A program made the translations under genes and the position numbers. Source: Saccharococcus thermophilus (GTDB lineage Bacteria; Bacillota; Bacilli; Bacillales; Anoxybacillaceae). From it: a stretch of 64,000 nt of DNA. Positions 42,084 through 50,699 of this stretch are shown in pieces. The notes beneath the pieces are model-generated. The model was given only the letters and a program-made list of their open reading frames with translations. It did not search any database and was not told where the DNA came from. Every line of letters begins with the position of its first letter. Positions within the stretch are counted from its first letter, which is position 1. Location of the stretch: assembly GCF_011761475.1 (NCBI RefSeq), contig NZ_JAASRS010000001.1, positions 1,240,001 through 1,304,000 of the forward strand, read 5' to 3'.

Positions 42084-43711
42084 GATTGCTCTCCCTCGTT
42101 TTTCTCCTGGCGATTGGAAGCAGGCGGCTGAGGCTGTTGTTGTTTTCCCTGGCGAATCATATTTTTCTGGTTGATCAAACGCGGACGCTCTTTCATCGCC
42201 CATGTCGGCACGCGGAAAAGCGTATCGCCCATGTTGGACGGAATAAACGGAGCAAGCGGTGACATATATGGAACACCAAAGGAACGAAGGCTACATAAAT
42301 GAATTGTCATAAACAAAATTCCGATAATAATGCCGTAAAACCCAAACATCGCCGCAAGAAACATGAGCGCAAAACGAATGAGACGAGCGGAAATCGCAAT
42401 TGCAAACGAAGGGGTCGCAAAGCTGGCGATAGCCGTAATGGAAACGACAATCACCATCGCCGATGAAACAAATCCCGCCTCCACCGCCGCCTGTCCGATG
42501 ACAAGCGCCCCGACAATCGAAACAGTTTGACCAACGGCACGCGGCAAGCGCACCCCTGCTTCCCGCAAAATTTCAAAAACTACTTCCATCGCCAATGCTT
42601 CGACAAACGCTGGAAATGGAATTGCTTCCCGTTGGGCAGCAATCGCAATGACAAGCGGAGTTGGGATCATTTCTTGATGAAACGTCGTTGCTGCAATATA
42701 AATCGCCGGAGCAACAAGTGAAATAAAGAAAACAAGAACACGCAAAAAGCGAAGTGCTGTTGCAATATCAAAGCGAGCATAATAATCTTCCACAGCTTGA
42801 AAAAATTGGATAAACAAAGCAGGCGCAATGAGCACAAATGGAGTTCCTTCGACAAATATGGCTACTCTTCCTTCAAGGAGGTTTGCTGCCACCACATCCG
42901 GCCGCTCTGTATGATATGTTGTCGGGAAAGTAGTAAATGTTTGATCTTCGATTAATTGTTCGATATATCCTGATTCCAAAACGCTATCAATATGTATGTT
43001 GCGAAGCCGTTTTCTGACTTCCTCGACGATTTCATCGTTGGCAATTCCTTTCATATACATGATGGCAACATCTGTTTTTGTCACCTCGCCAATTCTCATT
43101 GTCTCCAGCCACAAATTTGGATTTTTAATGCGGCGGCGAATGAGGGTAGTGTTCACGCGCAGCGATTCGGTAAATCCATCGCGCGGACCGCGAATAGCTT
43201 GCTGTGTTTGTGGCTCTTCAATCGCTCGATATTCTCCCCCCCTCGTACTTGCGCTTAAAGCAAACGTCACTCCATCAAGAAGAATAATTGTTTCTCCTGA
43301 TGTAAGTTCCAAAAATAAGTCAAACCACTGTGAGATGCGCTGGACTCTGCCAACAGCAGCCAGCTTTTTTTCCACAAAGAAAAACGCATCTTTCGGGGAT
43401 AAGGAAATTGGAAGCGTTGCTGTCATCAGCGGCTCAAGCAAAAATTGATATACATTTTTTTCATCGGCAAGCCCATCGACAAAAATGAGAGCGGCACGAA
43501 CCGACCGTTCTTGTCCAATCGTAAAACGACGGATGACAATATCAGAACTGTTCCCAGTCGTATGGCGAATGATATCGATATTCACATCCAGCAGCGAATG
43601 AATCGGCTCATGCGGAACATCTTGCGCTTGACCGCTTTGATCGCGTTCTTGGCGTGTTGTCGCTCCTTGCTTATCTTGTTGTTTTTTTCGCAATCCCCAC
43701 TGAAACAGCAT
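42080..43711 (-). CDS. Spore germination receptor subunit, GerAA family (operon 1)
   Basis: A 543-residue protein with a cytoplasmic N-terminal half (about 1-290) containing RGPRDGFTESLRVNTTLIRRRIKNPNLWLE, then five or so helices with PFPAFVEALAMEVVFEILREAGVRLPRAVGQTVSIVGALVIGQAAVEAG, the hallmark of GerA proteins. The N-terminus is rich in Lys/Gln/Arg, the C-terminus in Gln/Pro. GerAA subunits form a ligand-gated channel for amino acids or cations at the start of germination. SD AGGGGAG. First gene of operon 1. Confidence 0.95.
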   Translation of the reverse strand: MLFQWGLRKKQQDKQGATTRQERDQSGQAQDVPHEPIHSLLDVNIDIIRHTTGNSSDIVIRRFTIGQERSVRAALIFVDGLADEKNVYQFLLEPLMTATLPISLSPKDAFFFVEKKLAAVGRVQRISQWFDLFLELTSGETIILLDGVTFALSASTRGGEYRAIEEPQTQQAIRGPRDGFTESLRVNTTLIRRRIKNPNLWLETMRIGEVTKTDVAIMYMKGIANDEIVEEVRKRLRNIHIDSVLESGYIEQLIEDQTFTTFPTTYHTERPDVVAANLLEGRVAIFVEGTPFVLIAPALFIQFFQAVEDYYARFDIATALRFLRVLVFFISLVAPAIYIAATTFHQEMIPTPLVIAIAAQREAIPFPAFVEALAMEVVFEILREAGVRLPRAVGQTVSIVGALVIGQAAVEAGFVSSAMVIVVSITAIASFATPSFAIAISARLIRFALMFLAAMFGFYGIIIGILFMTIHLCSLRSFGVPYMSPLAPFIPSNMGDTLFRVPTWAMKERPRLINQKNMIRQGKQQQPQPPASNRQEKNEGEQS

Positions 43712-43839
43712 CGTACTCCCCTCGCTCCAACTCGTTTATTTGCCATTATAGACAGCGAAGGGTTCTAATATACAAACAAAGAATGTTTTAATGGTAGAAA
43801 ACAAAAACTAAAGAAAACCCCGACAGTAGGTGGGATGAG

Positions 43840-44064
43840 ATGAAACTATTAGGCATTTCATTGTTCATTGGCAGCATTTTAATCGGTCTCGCCATTGAAA
43901 TGGATATGTTAATGGGTTTTACATTACGTCAATCGATGCGCAACGTCCTGAACCCATTTAGGGTCATGGAATTACCGGAAATGTTTATTTTGTTTTTATT
44001 TTTATTGTTATGGGTGATCGATGTGTTAGCGGCGCTATTTCTTCAAAAACAAAAGAAAATGTAA
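43840..44064 (+). CDS. Small two-helix membrane protein, unrecognised
   Basis: A 74-residue protein with hydrophobic segments at about 3-27 and 50-68 (MFILFLFLLLWVIDVLAALFL) joined by a short RQSMRNVLNPFRVMELPEM loop. ATG follows GGTGGGATGAG. It is transcribed divergently from germination operon 1 and ends at a shared terminator. Small membrane proteins next to ger operons are sometimes germination-related, but no family is recognised here. Confidence 0.65.
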   Translation: MKLLGISLFIGSILIGLAIEMDMLMGFTLRQSMRNVLNPFRVMELPEMFILFLFLLLWVIDVLAALFLQKQKKM

Positions 44065-44099
44065 AAAAGGTTTCTTGCCTTGGCAAGAAACCTTTTTTA
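44063..44099. terminator. Bidirectional terminator between small membrane gene and cadA
   Basis: AAAAAAGGTTTCTTGCC / GGCAAGAAACCTTTTTT, a near-perfect 17-bp stem with T on both strands. Confidence 0.85.
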
Positions 44100-46217
44100 T
44101 CATTTGCTGACCGCGCCTAGACGAAGCAGCCGCATCGAATTGAGCAATACGAGCAACGTCGCTCCCATATCCGCAAAAATGGCCATCCATAACGTAAGCC
44201 AACCTGGAATAATAAGAACAAGTGCCAGCACTTTTAACAAAAAAGCAATCGCAATGTTCTGTTGAATAATGCGCATCGTTTTCCGTCCTAACCGAATGGC
44301 ATATGGGAGTTTCCCAAGATCATCGCCCATTAAAACAACATCCGCTGTTTCTAACGCTACATCTGTTCCAATATCCCCCATGGCAATGCCAATGTTTGCC
44401 GCAGCGAGCGCGGGAGCATCGTTGACACCGTCGCCGACCATCGCGATGCGTCCTGATTGTTGCTGTAGCGTTTGAATCGCCGTCAATTTTTCTTCTGGAA
44501 GCAATTCAGCGCGAATATCGGTAAGTGGAAGGGAAGAGGCAATGGCCCGCGCTGTCGTTTCGTGATCGCCGGTTAACATGATTGTTTGAGTGATTCCTAG
44601 ATTACGTAATGTTTCTAGCACAAAAGCAGCATTTTCACGCAGTTGATCAGAAACGGCAATCATTCCAAGCACCTTTGTTTCATCACCAAGCAGCATGACC
44701 GTATTTCCTTGCTTTTGTGCACGTGTGATTTGCGCGCGCACGTCTTCGCATATAGACGCATCGGAAAACAAGGACGGTTTTCCGATATAATACATGGTTC
44801 CATTCACACGCGCTGCCGCTCCTTTGCCGGTCATCGCGCGAAACTCGCTTACTTGCAAACTGTCCAATGATATTTGTAATTCCTCTGCTTTGCGTAAAAT
44901 GGCAGAAGCAAGCGGATGCTCTGACTGTTTTTCGATGGCTGCGGCGATTTTTAGCACTTCCTTTTCATCCAGGCCGCCAAATGGATAAATATCGGTCACT
45001 TCTGGGGTTCCAGTCGTTAATGTTCCTGTTTTATCAAACGCAATAGCCGAAAGTTTTCCGATTTCTTCTAAATACGCTCCACCTTTAATAAGCACTCCTT
45101 GCCGCGCCGCCTGTCCGATCGCCGTAACAATCGCTACCGGCGTGCTAATGACAAGTGCGCATGGGCAGCCGACAACAAGCACCGTCAAGCCTCGGTAAAT
45201 CCACGTCAGCCATTCTCCGCCAAGCCATAGCGGCGGCACCGTTGCGATAAGCAACGCAATCAGCATAATGGCTGGCGTATAATAGCGCGCAAAGCGGTCG
45301 ATAAATTGCTGGGCTGGCGCCCGCTGTGCCTGCGCCTCTTCGACAAGATGAATGATTTTCGCAATCGTTGTGTCCTTCACCTGCTTTGTCACTCGTACTT
45401 CGAGCGCGCCTTCTGCATTCAACGTTCCGGCATATACTTCATCGCCAATGGTTTTGGCTACCGGCATCGATTCGCCTGTAATCGCCGCTTCGTTTACGGA
45501 TGATTCACCGCGAAGCACGATGCCATCCATTGCGATTTTTTGCCCTGGTTTCACAATTATCGTATCGCCGACAACGATATCTTCCACATCCACTTCATAC
45601 TCTTTGCCATCTCGAAGCACGATCGCTTTTTTCGGAGCGATATCCATCAGCCGTTGAATCGAGCGGCGCGCCGTATCCATGGAATACCGCTCAAGCGCTT
45701 CGCTAACCGCAAATAGGAAGACAACGACCGCTCCTTCTTTCCACTCTCCGATGCACGCTGCCCCAATGACAGCAATCGTCATGAGCGTATTCATATCAAA
45801 TTGCAGACGAACAAGATGGTTGATTCCGGTTTTTAATAAATGGTAGCCGCCAACTAGGATGCTTGCCGCAAACAATAAAATCGTGGCAAGATGCGTTTCG
45901 CCGACCGTATGCGCCGCGACAATGCCGCCGAGAAGAAAGAGCGCGGAAACGGCGGCAAGCACGTTTGTTTTCTTTTTCCAAAACGGCGTCGCTTTCTGTT
46001 CTTTCCGCTCTGTTTCCGGAATGACAACAATACCGTCAAACGCTCCCGCTCTTTCTAGCTCCGCAATCGACGCTTCACCAATCACCGTTAGTTTCGCCGC
46101 GCCAAAATTGACCTCAGCATCTTTGACCGTCGCGATCGCCTTCACATTTTTCTCAAACTGCGCCGCACAGTTGGCGCAGGAAAGGCCTTGAAGGCGATAC
46201 ACCTGTTTATTTTCCAT
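44100..46217 (-). CDS. cadA: Cadmium/zinc-exporting P1B-type ATPase CadA
   Basis: A 705-residue soft-metal ATPase. The single N-terminal HMA domain has LSCANCAAQFEK. The membrane site is GCPCALVIS (CPC), with TGES, FDKTGTLT, SEHPLA and GDGVNDAPALA all intact; the C-terminal helix has KVLALVLIIPGWLTLWMAIFADMGATLLVLLNSMRLL with the Lys and Asp-Gly-like Asp that mark Zn/Cd/Pb pumps. Start MENKQVYRLQG at 46217 follows GGGGGAGGTGG; it overlaps the cadC stop by 11 bp. A longer upstream frame is rejected. Confidence 0.95.
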   Translation of the reverse strand: MENKQVYRLQGLSCANCAAQFEKNVKAIATVKDAEVNFGAAKLTVIGEASIAELERAGAFDGIVVIPETERKEQKATPFWKKKTNVLAAVSALFLLGGIVAAHTVGETHLATILLFAASILVGGYHLLKTGINHLVRLQFDMNTLMTIAVIGAACIGEWKEGAVVVFLFAVSEALERYSMDTARRSIQRLMDIAPKKAIVLRDGKEYEVDVEDIVVGDTIIVKPGQKIAMDGIVLRGESSVNEAAITGESMPVAKTIGDEVYAGTLNAEGALEVRVTKQVKDTTIAKIIHLVEEAQAQRAPAQQFIDRFARYYTPAIMLIALLIATVPPLWLGGEWLTWIYRGLTVLVVGCPCALVISTPVAIVTAIGQAARQGVLIKGGAYLEEIGKLSAIAFDKTGTLTTGTPEVTDIYPFGGLDEKEVLKIAAAIEKQSEHPLASAILRKAEELQISLDSLQVSEFRAMTGKGAAARVNGTMYYIGKPSLFSDASICEDVRAQITRAQKQGNTVMLLGDETKVLGMIAVSDQLRENAAFVLETLRNLGITQTIMLTGDHETTARAIASSLPLTDIRAELLPEEKLTAIQTLQQQSGRIAMVGDGVNDAPALAAANIGIAMGDIGTDVALETADVVLMGDDLGKLPYAIRLGRKTMRIIQQNIAIAFLLKVLALVLIIPGWLTLWMAIFADMGATLLVLLNSMRLLRLGAVSK

Positions 46218-46572
46218 CGCGACTCTCCACCTCCCCCGCATGAACAAGTGCAAGCGAAACAAGCTGATGAACATGCTCATCTTTTAGCGAGTAAAACACT
46301 AACTTTCCTTCTTTTCGATGTTTCGCTAGCCCCATATCGCGCAATAAGCGTAAATGATGGGAAGCTGTGGCGACCGTACAGCCGATAATCGTGGCAACGT
46401 CACAAACACATAGTTCTTCTTCTAACGTTAACGCATAAGCAATTTTTAATCGCGTCGCATCGGCCAGCGCCTTAAATAAATGCTCTACCCCACTAATCTC
46501 GTCGATTCGCTGCTTAACGGCATTTACTTTTTCTTCGTTAACGGAAAAGACTTCGCATGTATCGTTCCGCAT
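46207..46572 (-). CDS. cadC: Metal-sensing ArsR-family repressor CadC
   Basis: A 121-residue winged-helix repressor. Cys residues sit where CadC needs them: one in the N-terminal arm (NDTCEVF) and two in the alpha-4 box ELCVCDVATIIG. The recognition helix reads TVATASHHLRLLRDMGLA. It releases DNA on Cd(II)/Pb(II)/Zn(II) binding. Start at 46572 with GGTGGAGCG upstream. First gene of cadC-cadA. Confidence 0.93.
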   Translation of the reverse strand: MRNDTCEVFSVNEEKVNAVKQRIDEISGVEHLFKALADATRLKIAYALTLEEELCVCDVATIIGCTVATASHHLRLLRDMGLAKHRKEGKLVFYSLKDEHVHQLVSLALVHAGEVESRDGK

Positions 46573-46585
46573 CGCTCCACCTTCA

Positions 46586-46657
46586 TTCAAATCTTCATTT
46601 GAATATAGTATATGAAACAAAAAGAAGAGGTGTCAATTCATTCAAACAAATATTTGA
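46586..46657 (-). promoter_or_regulatory. cadC-cadA promoter flanked by two CadC-like boxes
   Basis: Minus strand: -35 TTGACA (46636-46631), 18 bases, -10 TATACT (46612-46607). TCAAACAAATATTTGA (46642-46657) just upstream matches the classic CadC operator pattern; a second dyad TTCAAATCTTCATTTGAA (46586-46603) lies past the -10. Confidence 0.7.
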
Positions 46658-46706
46658 ATATTTATCTAAAAAAAAAAGAAAGGGAACCAATTCGAGTTCC
46701 TTTCCA

Positions 46707-48422
46707 TCACTCCATGTCGTCTCGTGCTTTTGAAAGCAACTTATGTTCCTCAAGCCACTGATTGATATGTGTATACGTTTTTTTCCATTCAACATGGATG
46801 ATATCGCCGTCGCTTTGCAGCAGTTCGATACCCCCTTCCCATACGTTGTCGCTGTCCAGCATGGAGCTTGCCGGCTCTTCCATTAAATCCGTTTTTAACG
46901 CTTCAATAAACGAATCAATTTGTTTCGGCTCGATGATCGTCAACGTTTTCTCGTTCGTCTTTGGACTGCGGAAGGAGATTTGGCGAATCGGCGAATATCC
47001 TTGATCGCGGAGCAATAAATAATAGTTTTTCTTATACTCTTTCGATTCTAAAATTGGTTGGAAATAGGAAAAATACTGATCGCTAGGCACATGGTATTGG
47101 CGGATCATCCGCTTGCCGTCCTTTAGCACATAGCCGATGACGACTTGTCGCTGCGCCTCAGACGGAAACGATCTTGGCTGATCTTTGACTAACTGTTGGT
47201 GAAATGCGTAGACGGCGTGAATGTTTTCTTTTTCCTTTAAAAACTGGTTTTCTTGCTCAAATGGCTCATACGAACGTTCGCCATTTTCAACAAAATCATA
47301 GACGGAACTGCCGAAATAGACTTGGCGGATATCCTCTAGAGCCGGCAGCCGTTTTTCATATCCGGTTATATCCAGATGAACCAAAATGCCAATGACCACC
47401 ATTGCCGCGGCAAAATAAGCGTACCCTTTCCACTTATAGAAAACGCGCCACGTTTTTTCGATAATCATTTCGGCAACAAAAAAGCCGATAAATGAGAAGG
47501 TGATATATCCGAACACAATCCAGGAAAACTGGTTTTGTGTAACGCCGAAATAAAAACCGCCAAGAAGCATCGTACAAAAAGCGACGCCGTACTTAAAGAC
47601 CGGACGGAGCACCGGAAACGCCAGCGTCTGCGTCGCCGCCTCGCTATGCCGTTTTTGGTACAGCCAAATCGCGAAAATAAGGAACAACATAATCAAAAGC
47701 AAATAAGCAAGCAATTCGCCCGCTGTCAACGGTGCTGCTTCAAGCCGTAAATAGCGGAAAAACGGAACAATTTCCTCCAGATTTTTCGATAAATAATAAT
47801 CAGCCGGGAAGCCAACCAATAAAAACGAAGTATTGGTCAATAACAAAACAGTGATGCCTGCCGGGAATAAAAACAAAATGTAAGTAAATACGACCTGAAG
47901 AGTCGACATGCCTGTCATCATGCCGACAAACACACTAGCGGCAAAAACAAACAGTTCCATAATAGCCGTTTCCCACGTCCAGCGGACGATGTCACCTACG
48001 GTCAGCGGCATGGAAAAACTTAATCCATAGCGACAAACGATGGTAAGCAATGAAATAAGCGCGATCGGGAGGACAACAAGTCCTACTCCAAACACGGCTT
48101 GCTGGCAAAACAACTCTGCTCGCTGCACAGGCAAGCTATGCATAAAATCAGAGGATTGTTTTCCTTGCATGTAACGAAATAACAGTGTGGCTAACAACAC
48201 CGGCAGCGTAAAAACGATCATCGTTTGAAACTCTGCGGAAATGCTGTATAAGCTTTCCCATTCTGGAAAAATACCGCTATCTTTCTGCTGGGAGTAAGCC
48301 ATCAATAATTGCAGCGGAATAGCGGCGAACCAAAGCAAAAAATGCACGATGCCAATCCAGCCGACGCTGCGAAGATTTTGCACAAAAAACCCGCGGTTAA
48401 ACGATAATATTTTCGATGGCAT
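46707..48422 (-). CDS. ABC transporter permease with large extracellular/soluble domain (YtrC/D-like, DUF6449 type)
   Basis: A 571-residue membrane protein. An N-terminal FtsX/ABC-2-like set of about seven helices includes FRYMQGKQSSDFMHSLPVQRAELFCQQ, and a C-terminal soluble part of about 200 residues (from about 365) resembles DUF6449 of the Ytr transporter permeases. It works with the ATPase encoded upstream. Start at 48422 overlaps the ATPase stop by 26 bp; its SD (GGGGG) lies within that gene. B. subtilis ytr operons respond to cell-wall antibiotics; a similar role here is inference. Stop at 46707. Confidence 0.82.
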   Translation of the reverse strand: MPSKILSFNRGFFVQNLRSVGWIGIVHFLLWFAAIPLQLLMAYSQQKDSGIFPEWESLYSISAEFQTMIVFTLPVLLATLLFRYMQGKQSSDFMHSLPVQRAELFCQQAVFGVGLVVLPIALISLLTIVCRYGLSFSMPLTVGDIVRWTWETAIMELFVFAASVFVGMMTGMSTLQVVFTYILFLFPAGITVLLLTNTSFLLVGFPADYYLSKNLEEIVPFFRYLRLEAAPLTAGELLAYLLLIMLFLIFAIWLYQKRHSEAATQTLAFPVLRPVFKYGVAFCTMLLGGFYFGVTQNQFSWIVFGYITFSFIGFFVAEMIIEKTWRVFYKWKGYAYFAAAMVVIGILVHLDITGYEKRLPALEDIRQVYFGSSVYDFVENGERSYEPFEQENQFLKEKENIHAVYAFHQQLVKDQPRSFPSEAQRQVVIGYVLKDGKRMIRQYHVPSDQYFSYFQPILESKEYKKNYYLLLRDQGYSPIRQISFRSPKTNEKTLTIIEPKQIDSFIEALKTDLMEEPASSMLDSDNVWEGGIELLQSDGDIIHVEWKKTYTHINQWLEEHKLLSKARDDME

Positions 48423-49296
48423 AGCCGACATCCCCCATTTCGTAAATGAAAATTTCTTCGAGCGTAAGCGGCAGGATATCGAAAATGAGCGGCTGAAACG
48501 GCTTAATATAAGAAACAATTTCCTGCTTTTCGCCGCGCACAATAAGGAGAAGAACGCTGCCGCGCTGCTCTTCGTAAACGATATCAAGCTGCTCGGTAAA
48601 TTGCTTTGGAATTCCATTCCGAAAAGCGACTTGAATTTTATGGATATCGGTTTTCATCGCATCCAGCTCTTTTTCAAACAGCATTTCTCCCTCATGCAAA
48701 ATGCCGATACAGTCGCAAAGATCTTCCATCTCCCGCAAGTTATGCGAAGAAATAACGACCGTCATTTCGCGCTCGGCGACCTCTTGGATGATAATATTTT
48801 TCACTTTTTGTCTAACGACCGCATCGAGCCCATCAAGCGGTTCATCCATGACGAGCACGTCCGGCATCGTCGAAAAGGCGAGCCAAAACGCGGCTTGACG
48901 CTGCATTCCTTTCGAAAACTGGTGAATTTTTTTGCGCGGGTCGAGCAAAAATAATTCTTGTAATCTTGTAAACCGCTCCCGATGAAAAGATGGATAGACG
49001 CTTTCATAAAACGCGGCCATTTGTTCGATTGTTGTTTGCGGGAAAAAATATACATGATCCGGCAAAAATAGGATTCGCCGCTTTATTTCTGGATTTTCCC
49101 ATACTTCTTCCCCATCAATGAGCACTGTGCCATGATCAGGACGGATAATGCCAGCCATCATCTTTAGCAATGTCGTTTTTCCCGCGCCATTGGAACCGAG
49201 CAGGCCGTAAATTCTTCCTTTTTGAACTGCCATGTTCACTCCGCGAACCGCTTGAAAGCGGTCAAATGTTTTCGTTACGTTCGTCAAGTGAATCAT
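48397..49296 (-). CDS. ABC transporter ATP-binding protein (YtrB-like)
   Basis: A 299-residue ATPase: Walker A GSNGAGKTT, the Q-loop region LPDHVYFFPQ (His in place of the usual Gln side), signature FSKGMQRQAAFWLAF, Walker B VLVMDEPLDGLD and switch SSHNLRE. The YtrB/BcrA-like group typically has this LPD segment. It overlaps both neighbours: the GntR regulator by 35 bp and the permease by 26 bp, so all three are one translation-coupled operon. Confidence 0.9.
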   Translation of the reverse strand: MIHLTNVTKTFDRFQAVRGVNMAVQKGRIYGLLGSNGAGKTTLLKMMAGIIRPDHGTVLIDGEEVWENPEIKRRILFLPDHVYFFPQTTIEQMAAFYESVYPSFHRERFTRLQELFLLDPRKKIHQFSKGMQRQAAFWLAFSTMPDVLVMDEPLDGLDAVVRQKVKNIIIQEVAEREMTVVISSHNLREMEDLCDCIGILHEGEMLFEKELDAMKTDIHKIQVAFRNGIPKQFTEQLDIVYEEQRGSVLLLIVRGEKQEIVSYIKPFQPLIFDILPLTLEEIFIYEMGDVGYAIENIIV

Positions 49297-49678
49297 CTAT
49301 TTCTCCCCCTCTCTCCCCTTGTTCCGCTTGTTCGATCCATTGCAGTACTTCCTCTTTGGTCACTCCTAAAAAAAACGCCTCGGCAACCAGACGGACAATA
49401 TCGTGACGAATGCCTTCGATTTTTTCTTGGCTTGCTGGTTTCGCTTGCGGAGAAACAAAGTTTCCCTTTCCCGGAATCGAATAAATAAACCCTTGGTGCT
49501 CTAATTCCCGATACGCTTTTTGAATCGTGTTGGGATTAATCGTTAATTGTTTCGCCATCATCCGTACGGATGGCAGCTGCTCATGCGGTTTCCATATTTC
49601 GCGGATGATCATCTCTTTCATTTTTTCGACAAGCTGTTCATAAATCGGCTGACGGCTGCGAACGTCTAACTCAAACAT
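49262..49678 (-). CDS. GntR-family regulator, YtrA subfamily
   Basis: A 138-residue regulator: wHTH with SRQPIYEQLVEKMKEMIIREIW, EQLPSVRMMAKQLTINPNTIQKAYRELEHQGFIYSIPGKGNFV, and a short C-terminal dimerisation part of about 55 residues, which defines the YtrA subfamily without a large effector domain. Start at 49678 follows AAAGGAGGAGGGGAG; the longer upstream frame is rejected. First gene of the ABC operon it should repress, through the dyad at 49708-49732. Confidence 0.9.
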   Translation of the reverse strand: MFELDVRSRQPIYEQLVEKMKEMIIREIWKPHEQLPSVRMMAKQLTINPNTIQKAYRELEHQGFIYSIPGKGNFVSPQAKPASQEKIEGIRHDIVRLVAEAFFLGVTKEEVLQWIEQAEQGERGGEIDDSLDERNENI

Positions 49679-49707
49679 CTCCCCTCCTCCTTTCATCATC
49701 TGTACCA

Positions 49708-49732
49708 ACTGTACTATTAATAATAATACACT
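49708..49732 (-). promoter_or_regulatory. Candidate YtrA-type operator
   Basis: Imperfect inverted repeat ACTGTA...TACACT around ATTAATAATAA, 30 bp before the GntR gene start. Suits an autorepression site of a YtrA-type protein. Confidence 0.4.
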
Positions 49733-49764
49733 TATAACAGATAAATAGCAAGTCCTTTTCATAA

Positions 49765-49801
49765 ATGTAAAAAAACGTAAGGAATAGCATTCCTTACGTT
49801 A
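49765..49801 (-). terminator. Terminator of the DUF421 gene
   Basis: AACGTAAGGAAT / ATTCCTTACGTT with T7 on the minus strand, right at the stop codon. Confidence 0.85.
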
Positions 49802-50476
49802 CGAATACGTCTGCACAAATAGGCCGTCTCCTTCTAACCATTCGGCAATTAAAACTTCTTGATATGATGTCACCCCATAGGCACGGAGCTCTCGTTGCAG
49901 CCACTCTTCATCTTTACCAAGCTCGCGAAGCTCATCGGTAAGCAACTTTCCATCGCGAATGAGCGTAATCGGAACGTAAACCGACTGCGGAGGCAGCTGA
50001 AAATCTTCCCGCGTCGTTTTTTGATATTTTGATTTTTTTAAGACACTGATCGAACCATTGGCTTCTAAATAACAATAAGCGACTTCCCGCAAGGAAAACG
50101 TTTCGCTTTGCCGAAGCAAACTTTGCAGTTGATTGAGCGTCATCCGACTTTTCTTCAACGCTTCATAATCAATGACCCCATTGCGGATTAGCGCTGTCGG
50201 TTTTCCCTCGCTAAAGCGGCGAAACGAGAGCCATTTTTGATTCATGTATTCGACAAGCAATAATAAAGCTCCCCACAACGATATCGAATAGATGATATAC
50301 CACAGATGGACATGATCATCATATAGAGCGTTTCCTAACAGCTCTCCTAATACAAGCGCTGAAATAAACGTAAATGGGCTTATTTGATGGATCAGTTTTT
50401 TGCCGGCTACTTTCACAACGAGAAACAAAAGTACAAATCCTGTCACAAGCTCAACTGTTAAATGCATCCATTTCAT
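49799..50476 (-). CDS. DUF421 (YetF/YrbG-type) membrane protein
   Basis: A 225-residue protein with three N-terminal helices and the motif ISPFTFISALVLGELLGNALYDD, followed by a cytoplasmic DUF421 domain (GKPTALIRNGVIDYEALKKSRMTLNQLQSLLR; DELRELGKDEEWLQRELRAYGV). YetF-like proteins are common in spore formers and some are linked to germination or spore-membrane function; the role is unresolved. SD is weak (GGTGGC). Alone in its transcription unit, with a terminator at its stop. Confidence 0.85.
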   Translation of the reverse strand: MKWMHLTVELVTGFVLLFLVVKVAGKKLIHQISPFTFISALVLGELLGNALYDDHVHLWYIIYSISLWGALLLLVEYMNQKWLSFRRFSEGKPTALIRNGVIDYEALKKSRMTLNQLQSLLRQSETFSLREVAYCYLEANGSISVLKKSKYQKTTREDFQLPPQSVYVPITLIRDGKLLTDELRELGKDEEWLQRELRAYGVTSYQEVLIAEWLEGDGLFVQTYS

Positions 50477-50699
50477 CTATTGCCACCATCCTGATCACGG
50501 TTCGTTAGTTTCATTATGAACAACAATATGCTGAATTATGTCACATTAAAGTTTTACCGACGGAAGCCAAAACATATCGGGTGAACGCAACCCCTTTTTG
50601 CAACCATGTTTATTCCCTTATAAAAAAGCTATTTTTCCAACCCATTCTTTCCGTATAATAATATAATAGGGTTGAATTTTCGTGGATGGGAGATTATTT

